Source of the DNA: Candidatus Desulfofervidaceae bacterium | Lineage (GTDB): Bacteria > Desulfobacterota > Desulfofervidia > Desulfofervidales > Desulfofervidaceae | Assembly: GCA_027064585.1 (NCBI GenBank) | Contig: JAMOPI010000037.1 | Span: forward strand, 1-64,000 | Length of the DNA: 64,000 nucleotides | Direction of reading: 5' to 3' | Shown here: positions 1 to 8,027 of the stretch, piece by piece | Layout: each line of letters starts with the position of its first letter | How positions within the stretch are numbered: the stretch's first letter is position 1 | Translations under genes and position numbers: made by a program | Notes under the pieces: generated by a model | Database searches by the model: none | Seen by the model: only the letters and a program-made list of their open reading frames with translations | What the model was told of the DNA's origin: nothing

Positions 1-1
1 A

Positions 2-298
2 ATATTAATTCCTAAGAAGCCAAGAAAGGATGCTACAGATTATCAAAAGCGTAAGGCGAAAAAGAGGTTTAGGAAGCGAGCGGGGATAGAGGCGGTGATT
101 GGGCACTTAAAGTCAGATTTTAGGCTTATTAGGAATTATCTTAGAGGGAGTATAGGGGACAGCATCAATTTGATGCTCGCAGCGGCTGCCTTTAACTTCA
201 AAAAATGGATGCGGGAGGCGGTAGGATTTTTATTTGCTCTTTTTCTCCTGATCTGGAAGGAGCAATATGAAAGGCAATTGAGCTTGGTTGAAGGCTAA
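2..298 (+). mobile_element. C-terminal part of an IS5-type transposase, cut by the window edge
   Basis: The reading frame is open from the first base to a TAA at 298, so the gene begins outside the window. The translated tail contains a run of basic residues, then a segment with IGHLKSDFRL, RNYLRG and GDSINLMLAAAAFNF, the typical C-terminal pattern of IS5-type DDE transposases, including the glutamate region of the catalytic triad (AGIEAVIGHLKSD). A GTG at 95 is an internal codon, not a start. About 20 bases after the stop lies a TTTTTCAGGGACGAC string that could be near the right end of the element, but the left end is not visible, so I cannot define the inverted repeats. I cannot tell whether the copy is intact. 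Confidence 0.75.
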
Positions 299-339
299 AA
301 CAGAGTTTTTCAGGGACGACTATGATAGCCCCTCTATTT

Positions 340-378
340 GTCACATATTTGTTAACTTTATGTCACCTAAAAGGTGAC
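340..378 (+). promoter_or_regulatory. Tandem palindromic activator sites upstream of phoU
   Basis: The proximal site at 362-378 is a perfect GTCACCT-AAA-AGGTGAC palindrome, extending to 21 bp (360-380) with the flanking AT pairs. A degenerate site of the same 7-3-7 layout (GTCACAT-ATT-TGTTAAC) lies at 340-356, its centre 22 bp upstream, which is two helical turns. The proximal centre is 60 bp upstream of the TGGCAC box at 430. The same arrangement occurs upstream of usp-sat. Binding by a bacterial enhancer-binding protein is inferred from this geometry; the NtrC-type regulator at 21750-23141 is the only candidate in the window. Confidence 0.65.
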
Positions 379-429
379 ATTTATCGGCCTTAATTTCATC
401 TTTTTAAGAGATAATCACGTATTTAATTC

Positions 430-444
430 TGGCACACTATTTGT
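430..444 (+). promoter_or_regulatory. Sigma-54 promoter for phoU and the AMP-binding gene
   Basis: TGGCAC at 430-435, five bases, then TTGT at 441-444 match the -24/-12 sigma-54 consensus (TGGCAC-N5-TTGC) with one difference. It lies about 30 bases before the phoU start and downstream of the paired palindromes, as expected for an activator-dependent promoter. Confidence 0.7.
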
Positions 445-474
445 AATGGTAAGGAAAGAGAGGTAACGAAACCC

Positions 475-1182
475 ATGTTTAGCATCTTTAAAAGACATTT
501 GTTAGACCAAAAACTTGCCTTATTGACTATGGCCGGAGAGGTAGAACGGCAACTAAACAATGTGCTTGAGGCTTTTTTTTCTCAAGACATAGAAAGGGCT
601 GAGCAGGTTATAGAAGGAGATAAACAAATTGATTTTCAGGAGGTAGAAAATGACCGCAAATGTCTATTCCTTTTAAGTCGGTATCAACCTGTTGCCCGGG
701 ATTTACGTCTCATTACAGCTATAATGCGAATTAACTCCACTTTAGAAAGGATAGGAGATGAAGCCGTACATATTGCCAAACAGGTGATTATCTTGAGCAA
801 ACGCCCCTTACTTATGTGCTGCCGGGAAGAACTGCCTGCCATGGGTTATGCCGTAAATAAAATGGTCAAAGAAGCACTTGATTCCTTTGTAAATGAAGAT
901 GTGGAATTGGCCTTAAAAGTCTGGGAGCACGATCAAGAAATAGACCAGATGTCTCAAGAAAATATGAAAAAACTATTAGACTTCATTGTTCACGAAACTC
1001 CTGCCATAAGACGAGGAGTAACACTTATCATGATTACCCATTCTTTAGAAAGAATCGGAGACCTCGCAGCGCATATTGCGGAACAAACAGTTTTCTTTGT
1101 AGAAGGTCGGATCCTACAGCATGGCTATGAGTGGGAAGAAATCAGGAAAGAATTAAATTCAGGTTTAAGGAGGGGAGCATGA
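475..1182 (+). CDS. phoU: PhoU family phosphate-signalling protein
   Basis: The 235-residue product has the two-repeat helical-bundle pattern of PhoU. Each repeat carries the acidic metal-binding motif and the LERIGD signature (STLERIGDEAVHIAKQ in the first half, HSLERIGDLAAHIAEQ in the second), and YQPVARDLR matches the conserved QPVAxDLR segment. PhoU normally links the Pst phosphate transporter to the PhoR kinase and restrains phosphate uptake in the cytoplasm. No pst or phoR genes are nearby. It is instead preceded by a sigma-54 promoter and overlaps the next gene by four bases (ATGA), so its role here may be detached from classic Pst control; that is inference. The ATG at 475 follows an AGAGAGG ribosome-binding site. 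Length is normal for the family. Confidence 0.92.
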   Translation: MFSIFKRHLLDQKLALLTMAGEVERQLNNVLEAFFSQDIERAEQVIEGDKQIDFQEVENDRKCLFLLSRYQPVARDLRLITAIMRINSTLERIGDEAVHIAKQVIILSKRPLLMCCREELPAMGYAVNKMVKEALDSFVNEDVELALKVWEHDQEIDQMSQENMKKLLDFIVHETPAIRRGVTLIMITHSLERIGDLAAHIAEQTVFFVEGRILQHGYEWEEIRKELNSGLRRGA

Positions 1183-2870
1183 GAGAAGAATTAATAAAAT
1201 ACTGGGAACAAATGGCCATTCAATTCCACTGGTTTAGACCTTGGGTTTCTATCTTCAAAGAAGGCAAGCCTGGCGGGCTGTGGTTTAAAGGGGGAGAAAC
1301 AAATATAACTTATAATGCCTTAGATGTACATGTCAATTCTCCCAAGCGAAATAAAGTAGCCCTTATCTGGGAAAGTGAAGACGGAAGGCGCATTCGTTTT
1401 ACCTATTTTGACCTATGGCGTGAAGTTATGCGTTTCAGCAATGTGTTAAAAAACTTTGGGGTAAAGAAAAGAGATCCGATCGTTATTTATATGCCCAATC
1501 TGCCTGAGGCTATAGTTGCCCTTCTAGCGGTAGCCCGTATAGGGGCCGTCCATGTACCAGTGGATATTCGGTATGGGCCCTTTGTTTTAAGGAAAATTAT
1601 CCACGAAACCGGAAGCAAAGTTCTTATTACTGCCAATGGTTATTACCGAAAAGGTAATGCCATTTGGCTTAAGCCACGCATAGAAGCGGCCTTAAGCGCC
1701 TGTGATATAGATTTTGTTATCATGGTTAAGCGACTGAAGGAAGAAGAAGTTAGGGAGAGCTTTTTCTGGTATCACGAGCTAATGGAAGGGCAAAAAACAG
1801 AATCTGATCCAGCCGAAGTAGAAGCCAATGAGCCTTTAGGGATCCTTTATACTCCAAATCACAAAGGCAGGATGGTCGGTATCACTTATCCTCATGGTGG
1901 CTATATGGTAGGCGTGGCCAAGAGTATGAAAGAGGTTTTTGGCCTGAGAGAAACAGATGTGGTCTGGTGGGCAAGTGAGTTGGGAAATATCATCGGCCAG
2001 AGCTATATGGTCTATGGCCCCTTGCTCAACGGATCCACTACTGTGCTTTACGAAGGGCATCTTTTATATCCAGGTCCAGAAAGGACCTGGTCAATTATTC
2101 ACAAATACGGGGTAACCCTCTTTGGTGCTTACCCTTCTCGTTTGCGAGTCTTGATGCCTTACGGCGAAAAACCTGTCCGCTGGTTGGATATCAGCACTTT
2201 AAGACATCTTTATTTGAGTGGTGAAGCCCTGGATGAACCCTTAACTCACTGGCTCCAAGAAACAGTGACCAAACGAGCCAATATTGTCAATCTCTGGATC
2301 ACTGCAGAGACAGGGGTATTTAGTCTTATGGCTAAGGGAAACAGATTAGGCAATTCTTATACTCCTTTACCATTTTTACAAAAGGTGTTTCCTGTCTTTA
2401 ATCCTGTAGTGGTTACTGTAGAAGGTAACACCCTTCCACCTGATCAAAAAGGTATCCTTGGTTTTAGTGAACCCCTTCCTAGCATGTTTGCTAATGTGTG
2501 GAATGATGAAAGGGCCTTTTTGGAATACTGGGCGCCCAATGGTATCTTCCTCAGTAAGGATTTTGCCATAAAAGACAAAAAGGGACTTATCAAATTATCA
2601 GGACATAGAAGTAGTAGGGTGATCAACATTGGTGGTTTGATCGTGCCGGCCGAGTTGATTGAACTGGCAATGAAAAGGCACAGCGCAGTTATTGAGGCTA
2701 CGGCTAGGGCCATGCCGGATTCTATTAAAGGTCAGGTGGCAGAAGTTGAAATACGAGTTAAAGAGGGGATTGAACGTACTCATGATCTACGGAGTGAACT
2801 TCTTCAGTTTGCTAAGACCGAGCTTGGGCCTGGAGTTATTATCAGGCAGATTACCTTTGAAAGGCATTAA
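1179..2870 (+). CDS. [23 protein letters not shown] AMP-binding protein lacking catalytic motifs
   Basis: The ATG at 1179 overlaps the phoU stop and follows AAGGAGG, giving 563 residues. The sequence tracks acetyl-CoA synthetase: IYMPNLPEAIVALLAVARIGAVH in the N-terminal domain, YPGPERTWSIIHKYGVTLF, NLWITAETG, and the late SGHRSSRVINIGG segment. Two features are wrong for an enzyme. The ATP-binding loop normally read as YTSGTTGKPKG is YTPNHKGRMVGI here, without the Ser/Thr run or the lysine. The protein also stops after the GPGVIIRQI segment, so the C-terminal catalytic lysine motif (PKTRSGK) is absent; true Acs is about 650 residues. Co-transcription with phoU from a sigma-54 promoter suggests a regulatory or ligand-sensing role, which is inference. 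Fold assignment is confident; activity is doubtful. Confidence 0.8.
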   Translation: MREELIKYWEQMAIQFHWFRPWVSIFKEGKPGGLWFKGGETNITYNALDVHVNSPKRNKVALIWESEDGRRIRFTYFDLWREVMRFSNVLKNFGVKKRDPIVIYMPNLPEAIVALLAVARIGAVHVPVDIRYGPFVLRKIIHETGSKVLITANGYYRKGNAIWLKPRIEAALSACDIDFVIMVKRLKEEEVRESFFWYHELMEGQKTESDPAEVEANEPLGILYTPNHKGRMVGITYPHGGYMVGVAKSMKEVFGLRETDVVWWASELGNIIGQSYMVYGPLLNGSTTVLYEGHLLYPGPERTWSIIHKYGVTLFGAYPSRLRVLMPYGEKPVRWLDISTLRHLYLSGEALDEPLTHWLQETVTKRANIVNLWITAETGVFSLMAKGNRLGNSYTPLPFLQKVFPVFNPVVVTVEGNTLPPDQKGILGFSEPLPSMFANVWNDERAFLEYWAPNGIFLSKDFAIKDKKGLIKLSGHRSSRVINIGGLIVPAELIELAMKRHSAVIEATARAMPDSIKGQVAEVEIRVKEGIERTHDLRSELLQFAKTELGPGVIIRQITFERH

Positions 2871-2963
2871 AAGGTTGAGGGTGGCTGCTCCAAATATCTT
2901 TTGATAATTTTCTCTTTTTAGGCTATTTTGGTCTTAATAAATAAAAGTGAGGTAGCTGTAAGG

Positions 2964-4868
2964 ATGGATTTTTTCAGAAAGTTACGTTTTCAGACAAAAT
3001 TGATCTTTTTTTCCTTGTTGCTAGTAGTTTTGCCTCTTTTAACCCTGGCGATACTTAGCTATCAGGGAGCAAAAAGAGGATTTATTGAAGTTGTAAAAGG
3101 TGATCTGAAAACAATGGTAAAACAAGAGGCAAAAAGGATTCAAGAAGGTTTTGACAATGTGGAAAATCAGGGACTAAAGGCTAAAGTGCTGATCTTACAG
3201 CTTCGTCGTCAGGAAAAAAATTTTTTGTTATACGCCGCTAAAGAAGGCTATGAAAAATATGAACAAAAAATTAATAAGCATCTAAGTGAAGTTAGGGCCT
3301 TTATTGCTGAAGCAAAGCGGCTGGGCTTGGATACCAGTAAGGTAGAAGCAACTTTGGAAGGATACATAAAAAATTTAAACCGCATAAAGAACTATCTTAA
3401 AACGCACGGATCGTTGGATGGAGTTGACCAATGGCCCATGAGACTGGCTGGAAGAAAGCTAGATAAGGTGTTTGCAAATCTGGTAAGGCAATATGCTGAG
3501 GCAAAGACCCTGGCCAATATAAGAAACTCCCTTTTGTCCCAAAAAATCGGCAAAACAGGCTATTTTTATGTAATGGATACAAAGGGAAACCTAATCATTC
3601 ATCCTCAAACTGGAGCTGAAAATCTTTCTACATACAAATTTGTGCAGCAAATACTTCAGACAAAGCAGGGCTTTATTTCCTACAACTGGAAGGGTAAACA
3701 TGTGCTGGCTGCTTATGACTACCTTCCAGCAAAAAAATGGATTGTTGTAGCTAATGGCTATACTGACGAGTTGCTAGAGACCCCTCTTTTTGTGGTTAAA
3801 AGAAATACTCTCTTCATCACCCTAGGCTTTATGCTAGCCGCAACGGCTATTTCTTACCTCTTTAGCCGTGGTATCAATAGGGTGATAGAAGATTTGGTGG
3901 AAGACACCAGTTTGGTAGCTCAGGGAGATTTAACTGTGTCTATAAAAAACAAACGTCAGGATGAATTTGGGAAATTGGCCCAAAACTTTAATAACATGGT
4001 CTTGCAATTGCGAAGATTGGTAGCCCAAATAACTACCGTTGCTGATCAGATAAATATGGCCTCTTCTGAAGTGGCTGCCTCCAGTCAAAGGCTGGCTGAG
4101 GGAGCAAGTGAACAGGCGGCATCAATAGAGGAGACTTCTTCCTCTATAGAAGAGATTGCCTCTATGGCCAAGCAGAATGCAGACAATGCCCTACAGACCG
4201 ACCAATTAATGAAACAAACCCAGCAAATTACCAGAGAAACCAAGGTATCTATGGAAGAACTTAGGGAGTCTATGGAAGATATGGCCAAATTATCTGAAGA
4301 AACCCAAAAGATTGTTAGGGGAATTGATGAAATTGCCTTTCAGACCAACCTTTTGGCCCTTAACGCCGCGGTAGAAGCGGCCAGGGCCGGAGAAGCAGGA
4401 CAGGGTTTTGCCGTGGTAGCCGATGAGGTGAGGAATCTGGCTCAAAGAACGGCTGCCGCTGCCAAAGATACTGCACAACTTATTGAACAAACAGTTAAAG
4501 GCATTCATACCAATCTGGATTTGGTCAAAAAGGTTGATAGCGATTTTAGCAAGGTGGAACAATCGGCTGCCAGGGTAGGCAGTTTGGTGGCTGAAATCAG
4601 CGCTGCTTCTCAAGAGCAAACTCAAGGCATCTCTCAGGTTAATACAGCTGTTTCCCAAATGGATAAGGCAACCCAGCAGGTAGCCTCTAATGCCGAAGAA
4701 ATGGCCTCGGCCAGTGAAGAGCTCAAAAATCAGGCAGCCAATTTGGTAGAACTTATCCGTCATTTCAAATTTGAAAAAGAAACAAAATATATCCCTGAAG
4801 TAGATTTTAGCACCCAACTGCAAAAGACATTTCCTGTATTACCGCAAAGATCAACAGGTAAAGTGTGA
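2964..4868 (+). CDS. Methyl-accepting chemotaxis protein with Cache-type sensor
   Basis: I start the gene at ATG 2964 (MDFFRKLRF), preceded by GTGAGGT, rather than at an upstream TTG at 2928; this gives 634 residues. A first membrane segment lies at about residues 12-34. The extracytoplasmic part contains a Cache module ([21 protein letters not shown]). A second membrane segment near residues 275-295 is followed by a HAMP domain ([15 protein letters not shown]). The cytoplasmic signalling hairpin is classic: [20 protein letters not shown], then [20 protein letters not shown]. The protein would sense a small molecule outside the membrane and control a CheA kinase; no che genes are in the window. 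The ligand cannot be predicted from what I see. Confidence 0.93.
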   Translation: MDFFRKLRFQTKLIFFSLLLVVLPLLTLAILSYQGAKRGFIEVVKGDLKTMVKQEAKRIQEGFDNVENQGLKAKVLILQLRRQEKNFLLYAAKEGYEKYEQKINKHLSEVRAFIAEAKRLGLDTSKVEATLEGYIKNLNRIKNYLKTHGSLDGVDQWPMRLAGRKLDKVFANLVRQYAEAKTLANIRNSLLSQKIGKTGYFYVMDTKGNLIIHPQTGAENLSTYKFVQQILQTKQGFISYNWKGKHVLAAYDYLPAKKWIVVANGYTDELLETPLFVVKRNTLFITLGFMLAATAISYLFSRGINRVIEDLVEDTSLVAQGDLTVSIKNKRQDEFGKLAQNFNNMVLQLRRLVAQITTVADQINMASSEVAASSQRLAEGASEQAASIEETSSSIEEIASMAKQNADNALQTDQLMKQTQQITRETKVSMEELRESMEDMAKLSEETQKIVRGIDEIAFQTNLLALNAAVEAARAGEAGQGFAVVADEVRNLAQRTAAAAKDTAQLIEQTVKGIHTNLDLVKKVDSDFSKVEQSAARVGSLVAEISAASQEQTQGISQVNTAVSQMDKATQQVASNAEEMASASEELKNQAANLVELIRHFKFEKETKYIPEVDFSTQLQKTFPVLPQRSTGKV

Positions 4869-4925
4869 AAGTATAAGTGGGTTGATGAGAATTTTTCTGT
4901 AAAAACAAACAGAAATAGGAGCGAT

Positions 4926-6401
4926 ATGAGAAAGGTTTATAAAACAGAATCCGGGCGTTTATTGGTTATTTTTCTGCTTATTATCTCCTGTGTAGCCATT
5001 ACCTATTATTATCACTTTATCCTTTATACTACGGTAGTCTTTTCGCATTTCTTTTATGTGCCAATTGCTATTTCCTGTTTATGGTGGAAAAGACGGGGCA
5101 TCTGGGTAGCTATTTTGCTGGGTATGTGGTTAATCACTTCTTCCCTTCTAGCAGGTATGAGTGCCACTCTTTTAGAGAATATTTTGCGCTCGGGGATGTT
5201 TATTCTGGTTGCTCTGGTCATCAGCATACTCAGGGAACGAAGTCAGTATATAGGAAAAGAACTGCATGATATAATAGAAGGCATTCCCATCGCCCTTTTT
5301 GTAATTGACAAAAATCACAACGTTACCTACTGGAATAAGGCCTGCGAGATCTTGACCGGTCTTTCAGCCAAAGAGATAATTGGAACCAAAAAACACTGGA
5401 TGTCTCTTTATAAAAGAAAAAGGCCTACTTTAGCAGATCTGATTGTGGATAATATACCCAGGCCAGATGAGGTTAAAAACAGGGATTATCCTAAATGTAA
5501 ATGGTGGAAGTCACGGGTAATAGAGTGGGCATATAAAGGAGAGGGCTTTTTCCCTGAAGCAGGAAAAGAAGGCCGTTGGTTACACTTAACTGCTGCCCCT
5601 ATTAAAGATACATATGGGCAAATCATCGGAGCGGTAGAAACCCTAGAAGATATAACCAGAATAAAAAATACAGAAACACAGCTTTTTCAGATACAAAAAA
5701 TGGACTCTCTTGGACGCTTGGCTGCCGGTATAGCGCATGAATTTAATAATGTCCTCCATGTTATCCAGGGTAATATAGAAATTGCCCTTTTAGATACGAA
5801 ACCAGAAAGCAAGCTCCATACCTGTTTGACACGTATTCAGAAGGCGGCTTCACAGGCAGCCGGGCTTGTTCACCAGCTTCTTATATTTTTACAAAAGGCA
5901 CCTATTAAAACCAAAGTTTTTAATCTAAACCAAACGGTAATAGAAATAAGGAACATGCTAAAGCACATCTTAAGGAAAGACATCTTTCTTGAATTAAAGC
6001 TGGAAGAAGACCTATGGAAAATTGAAGGCAACCCCAACATGATAGAACAGGTAATCCTGAATCTGGTTGGTAATGCACAAGATGCCATGCCTAATGGGGG
6101 CAAAGTTGTAATTAAGACCGAAAATATTCTGAACGCCACAAAAAATGGAGTTAAAAGACATGTGTGCCTCTCGGTTAAAGATACAGGCATAGGCATGAGT
6201 GAAGAAGTTAAGGAACATCTATTTGAACCCTTTTTTACCACCAAGGAGAAAGGGAAGGGGACTGGTCTGGGACTCTCGGTAGTCTATGGGATTGTTAAGC
6301 AACACGGGGGGTGGATTGAGGTGGAAAGTGCTCCTGGGAAGGGTGCTACCTTTTACATTTATTTTCCTGCTTCATCAAAGATAGAAGAAAATATCCTGTA
6401 A
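4926..6401 (+). CDS. Membrane-anchored PAS histidine kinase
   Basis: The 491-residue protein has three or four hydrophobic segments in residues 10-102, a PAS domain from about 112 to 245 (IPIALFVIDKNHNVTYWNKA), a dimerisation domain with the phospho-acceptor His271 in GIAHEFNN, and a HATPase domain with the N box (NLVGNAQDAMPNGG), G1 box (DTGIGM), F box (FEPFFTTK) and G2 box (GTGLGL). This architecture usually carries a C-terminal receiver domain. Here the kinase ends cleanly, and receiver-like sequence follows at once in another frame (6389-6625), so this was probably a hybrid kinase that lost its receiver. RBS AGGAG precedes the ATG. The partner regulator is unknown. Confidence 0.9.
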   Translation: MRKVYKTESGRLLVIFLLIISCVAITYYYHFILYTTVVFSHFFYVPIAISCLWWKRRGIWVAILLGMWLITSSLLAGMSATLLENILRSGMFILVALVISILRERSQYIGKELHDIIEGIPIALFVIDKNHNVTYWNKACEILTGLSAKEIIGTKKHWMSLYKRKRPTLADLIVDNIPRPDEVKNRDYPKCKWWKSRVIEWAYKGEGFFPEAGKEGRWLHLTAAPIKDTYGQIIGAVETLEDITRIKNTETQLFQIQKMDSLGRLAAGIAHEFNNVLHVIQGNIEIALLDTKPESKLHTCLTRIQKAASQAAGLVHQLLIFLQKAPIKTKVFNLNQTVIEIRNMLKHILRKDIFLELKLEEDLWKIEGNPNMIEQVILNLVGNAQDAMPNGGKVVIKTENILNATKNGVKRHVCLSVKDTGIGMSEEVKEHLFEPFFTTKEKGKGTGLGLSVVYGIVKQHGGWIEVESAPGKGATFYIYFPASSKIEENIL

Positions 6402-6625
6402 CCACAGTGACCAATACACAAGAGGCCTTTAAAGACTTCAAAAAATTTGATCTGATTTTAGGTGATATAATTCTCTCTGATGGCAATGGTCTAAAATTGC
6501 TGGCCAAACAGATTTTACTAAATGGCATGCCAGTTGCGCTTACGAGTAAGTATAAAGACTATTTCTTTTTGAAGAAACGTTTCAACATTCCAAGTTGTTT
6601 AAAACTATCGCTAATGCAAATATAA
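6389..6625 (+). pseudogene. Decayed receiver domain left behind the histidine kinase
   Basis: In the frame different from the kinase, 6389-6625 reads YPVTTVTNTQEAFKDF, then FDLILGDIILSDGNGLKLL, then VALTSKYKD. This matches the middle of a response-regulator receiver of the type fused to PAS hybrid kinases (FDLIxSDVxLPDxNGLKL, then LTSGYxD). The N-terminal acidic pair and the final lysine motif are missing, and no ribosome-binding site precedes it. I read it as the remnant of the kinase's own receiver after a deletion and frameshift. Independent translation from the GTG at 6407 is possible but unsupported. Confidence 0.6.
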
Positions 6626-6643
6626 AGTATCAGGAGGGAAAAA

Positions 6644-7048
6644 ATGAAGGTAGAAGAAATAATGAATAAAAAGCTTCAAACGATAGAGCCTGACGCTACG
6701 GTATATGACGCCATAGAACGACTGGTGGATAAGAGGATCAGGTCTTTAGTAGTAAAACCTGAAGATGAAGTAGATGTTTACGGCGTTATTACTGTAAGAG
6801 ATATTGTTTTTAAGGTAATTAATAAAGCTCTGGACATTAAAAAGATAAAGGTTAAAGAAATTGCCTCAAAGCCATTGGTAAGTGTAAGTAAGGATACAGA
6901 TATAAAAACATTAATAAATTTGATGGCCACATCTAACATTGCCAGGGTATTTGTATTTGAAGAAGGAGAAATTATTGGTGTTGTGTCTTTATTAGATATT
7001 TTGTCTGCTTCAATAATAGAAAGGGCAAAAGAAAGACAATGCCTTTAA
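6644..7048 (+). CDS. Tandem CBS-domain protein
   Basis: The 134-residue protein is two CBS motifs and nothing else: the first opens with VEEIMNKKLQTIEPDATVYDAIE and the second with VKEIASKPLVSVSKDTDIKTLI, each ending in a hydrophobic GVxxxxD strand (YGVITVRDI and IGVVSLLDI). Such stand-alone Bateman modules bind adenine nucleotides and usually regulate a partner. AGGAGG sits a few bases before the ATG. No partner can be named. It is isolated between the kinase remnant and a convergent gene. Confidence 0.9.
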   Translation: MKVEEIMNKKLQTIEPDATVYDAIERLVDKRIRSLVVKPEDEVDVYGVITVRDIVFKVINKALDIKKIKVKEIASKPLVSVSKDTDIKTLINLMATSNIARVFVFEEGEIIGVVSLLDILSASIIERAKERQCL

Positions 7049-7152
7049 TTTTAAGAAAAACACAGAATCTGTGGCAATTTGTTGAATTTCAAATTTCATC
7101 CAGGTTTAAAAGGCCGATTTTTAAATATCACGAAAAATGCGAAGAATGGTTT

Positions 7153-7983
7153 TTAATTAAGATTTATAAAATAAGACAAAATATATCTTATTGCTGGAAT
7201 GAAAATGAGGAATCCCAAAATGATTTTTATGGCCCTTTCAGGTGTATGCCTTTGCAATCTTGCACCCGTATACATTCCTAACATGCCACCTATTCCAAAA
7301 AGTATGGCTACTTTAAGGGAAGGAGGATAACCAAAATGGGCATAAGACAGAACTCCACAGATAGAGGTAACAAAGGTGCCTGTTAAAGTAGCGCTGGCAA
7401 TGGCATGGACTGGCAAACCAAATACGCAGATAAGAAGGGGCGAAAGCAAGGCCCCACCGCCAATTCCATACGCGCCACTGATGGTGCTTGTAACCAGGAC
7501 GACAAAGAATATTGACACTGGAGAAAAAGAAAAAAACTCCTTGCCAAAGCAAAAATGCACTTTAAATAAAGAAATCTTTTTTATCCGGACATTGGTAACA
7601 GGTATCTTTCGTTTGCCTTTGTTGAAAAAGAGTCTCAATCCCAAAAGGCACAGAACGATTCCTACAAAGAGTTTAAAGGCTCGTGGATTGAGCAAAAAAG
7701 TAGTGTGTAGAAAAGTGCCTATAAAGACGCCTGGAATAGCACCACACACGATTGGTAATACTAAGGGGAGAATAAATCTTTTTTCTTTTCTGAACCAATA
7801 GATGGCGCTTGGTATAGCTATTATATTGTAAAGCAGATTGGTGGCACTGGCAACCGGTGAGGTGATGCCTAAAAGGCTTATTTGAACAGGTAGCAGAAGA
7901 AATGCCCCTGAAACTCCTGCTTGTGAGGTAAGACTAGCAATGATAAAGGCGATCAGGGGTAATATAAAAAGGCGAAAATCCAC
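7153..7983 (-). CDS. TauE/SafE-family membrane permease
   Basis: The protein has about eight hydrophobic segments in two related halves, each with the family's glycine-rich signature: SQAGVSGAFLLLPVQISLLG near the N-terminus and TISGAYGIGGGALLSPLLICVFG in the second half. The family exports or takes up sulfite, sulfoacetate and other sulfur or organic anions. I prefer the GTG start at 7983, because the upstream TTG at 8019 lies inside a strong GGCCGCC hairpin that probably belongs to the end of the preceding porin gene; the product is then about 276 residues. Start choice is uncertain since neither codon has a good ribosome-binding site. It is downstream of the porin on the same strand, so a periplasm-spanning anion route is conceivable. 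Confidence 0.85.
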   Translation of the reverse strand: MDFRLFILPLIAFIIASLTSQAGVSGAFLLLPVQISLLGITSPVASATNLLYNIIAIPSAIYWFRKEKRFILPLVLPIVCGAIPGVFIGTFLHTTFLLNPRAFKLFVGIVLCLLGLRLFFNKGKRKIPVTNVRIKKISLFKVHFCFGKEFFSFSPVSIFFVVLVTSTISGAYGIGGGALLSPLLICVFGLPVHAIASATLTGTFVTSICGVLSYAHFGYPPSLKVAILFGIGGMLGMYTGARLQRHTPERAIKIILGFLIFIPAIRYILSYFINLN

Positions 7984-7998
7984 TTTGTTTCTTTTGTA

Positions 7999-8017
7999 GG
8001 CCGCCAGAAAGGCGGCC
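7999..8017 (-). terminator. GC-rich hairpin after the porin gene
   Basis: GGCCGCC and GGCGGCC pair perfectly around a 5-base loop just beyond the porin stop codon. No T-tract follows on the minus strand, so it may stabilise the message end or reduce readthrough rather than act as a full intrinsic terminator. Confidence 0.4.
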
Positions 8018-8027
8018 AAAAAATTCT

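Noticed and set aside
2928-2963. Upstream TTG start for the chemoreceptor at 2928
   Set aside because: The ATG at 2964 has a better ribosome-binding site and places the first membrane helix at the normal distance from the N-terminus.
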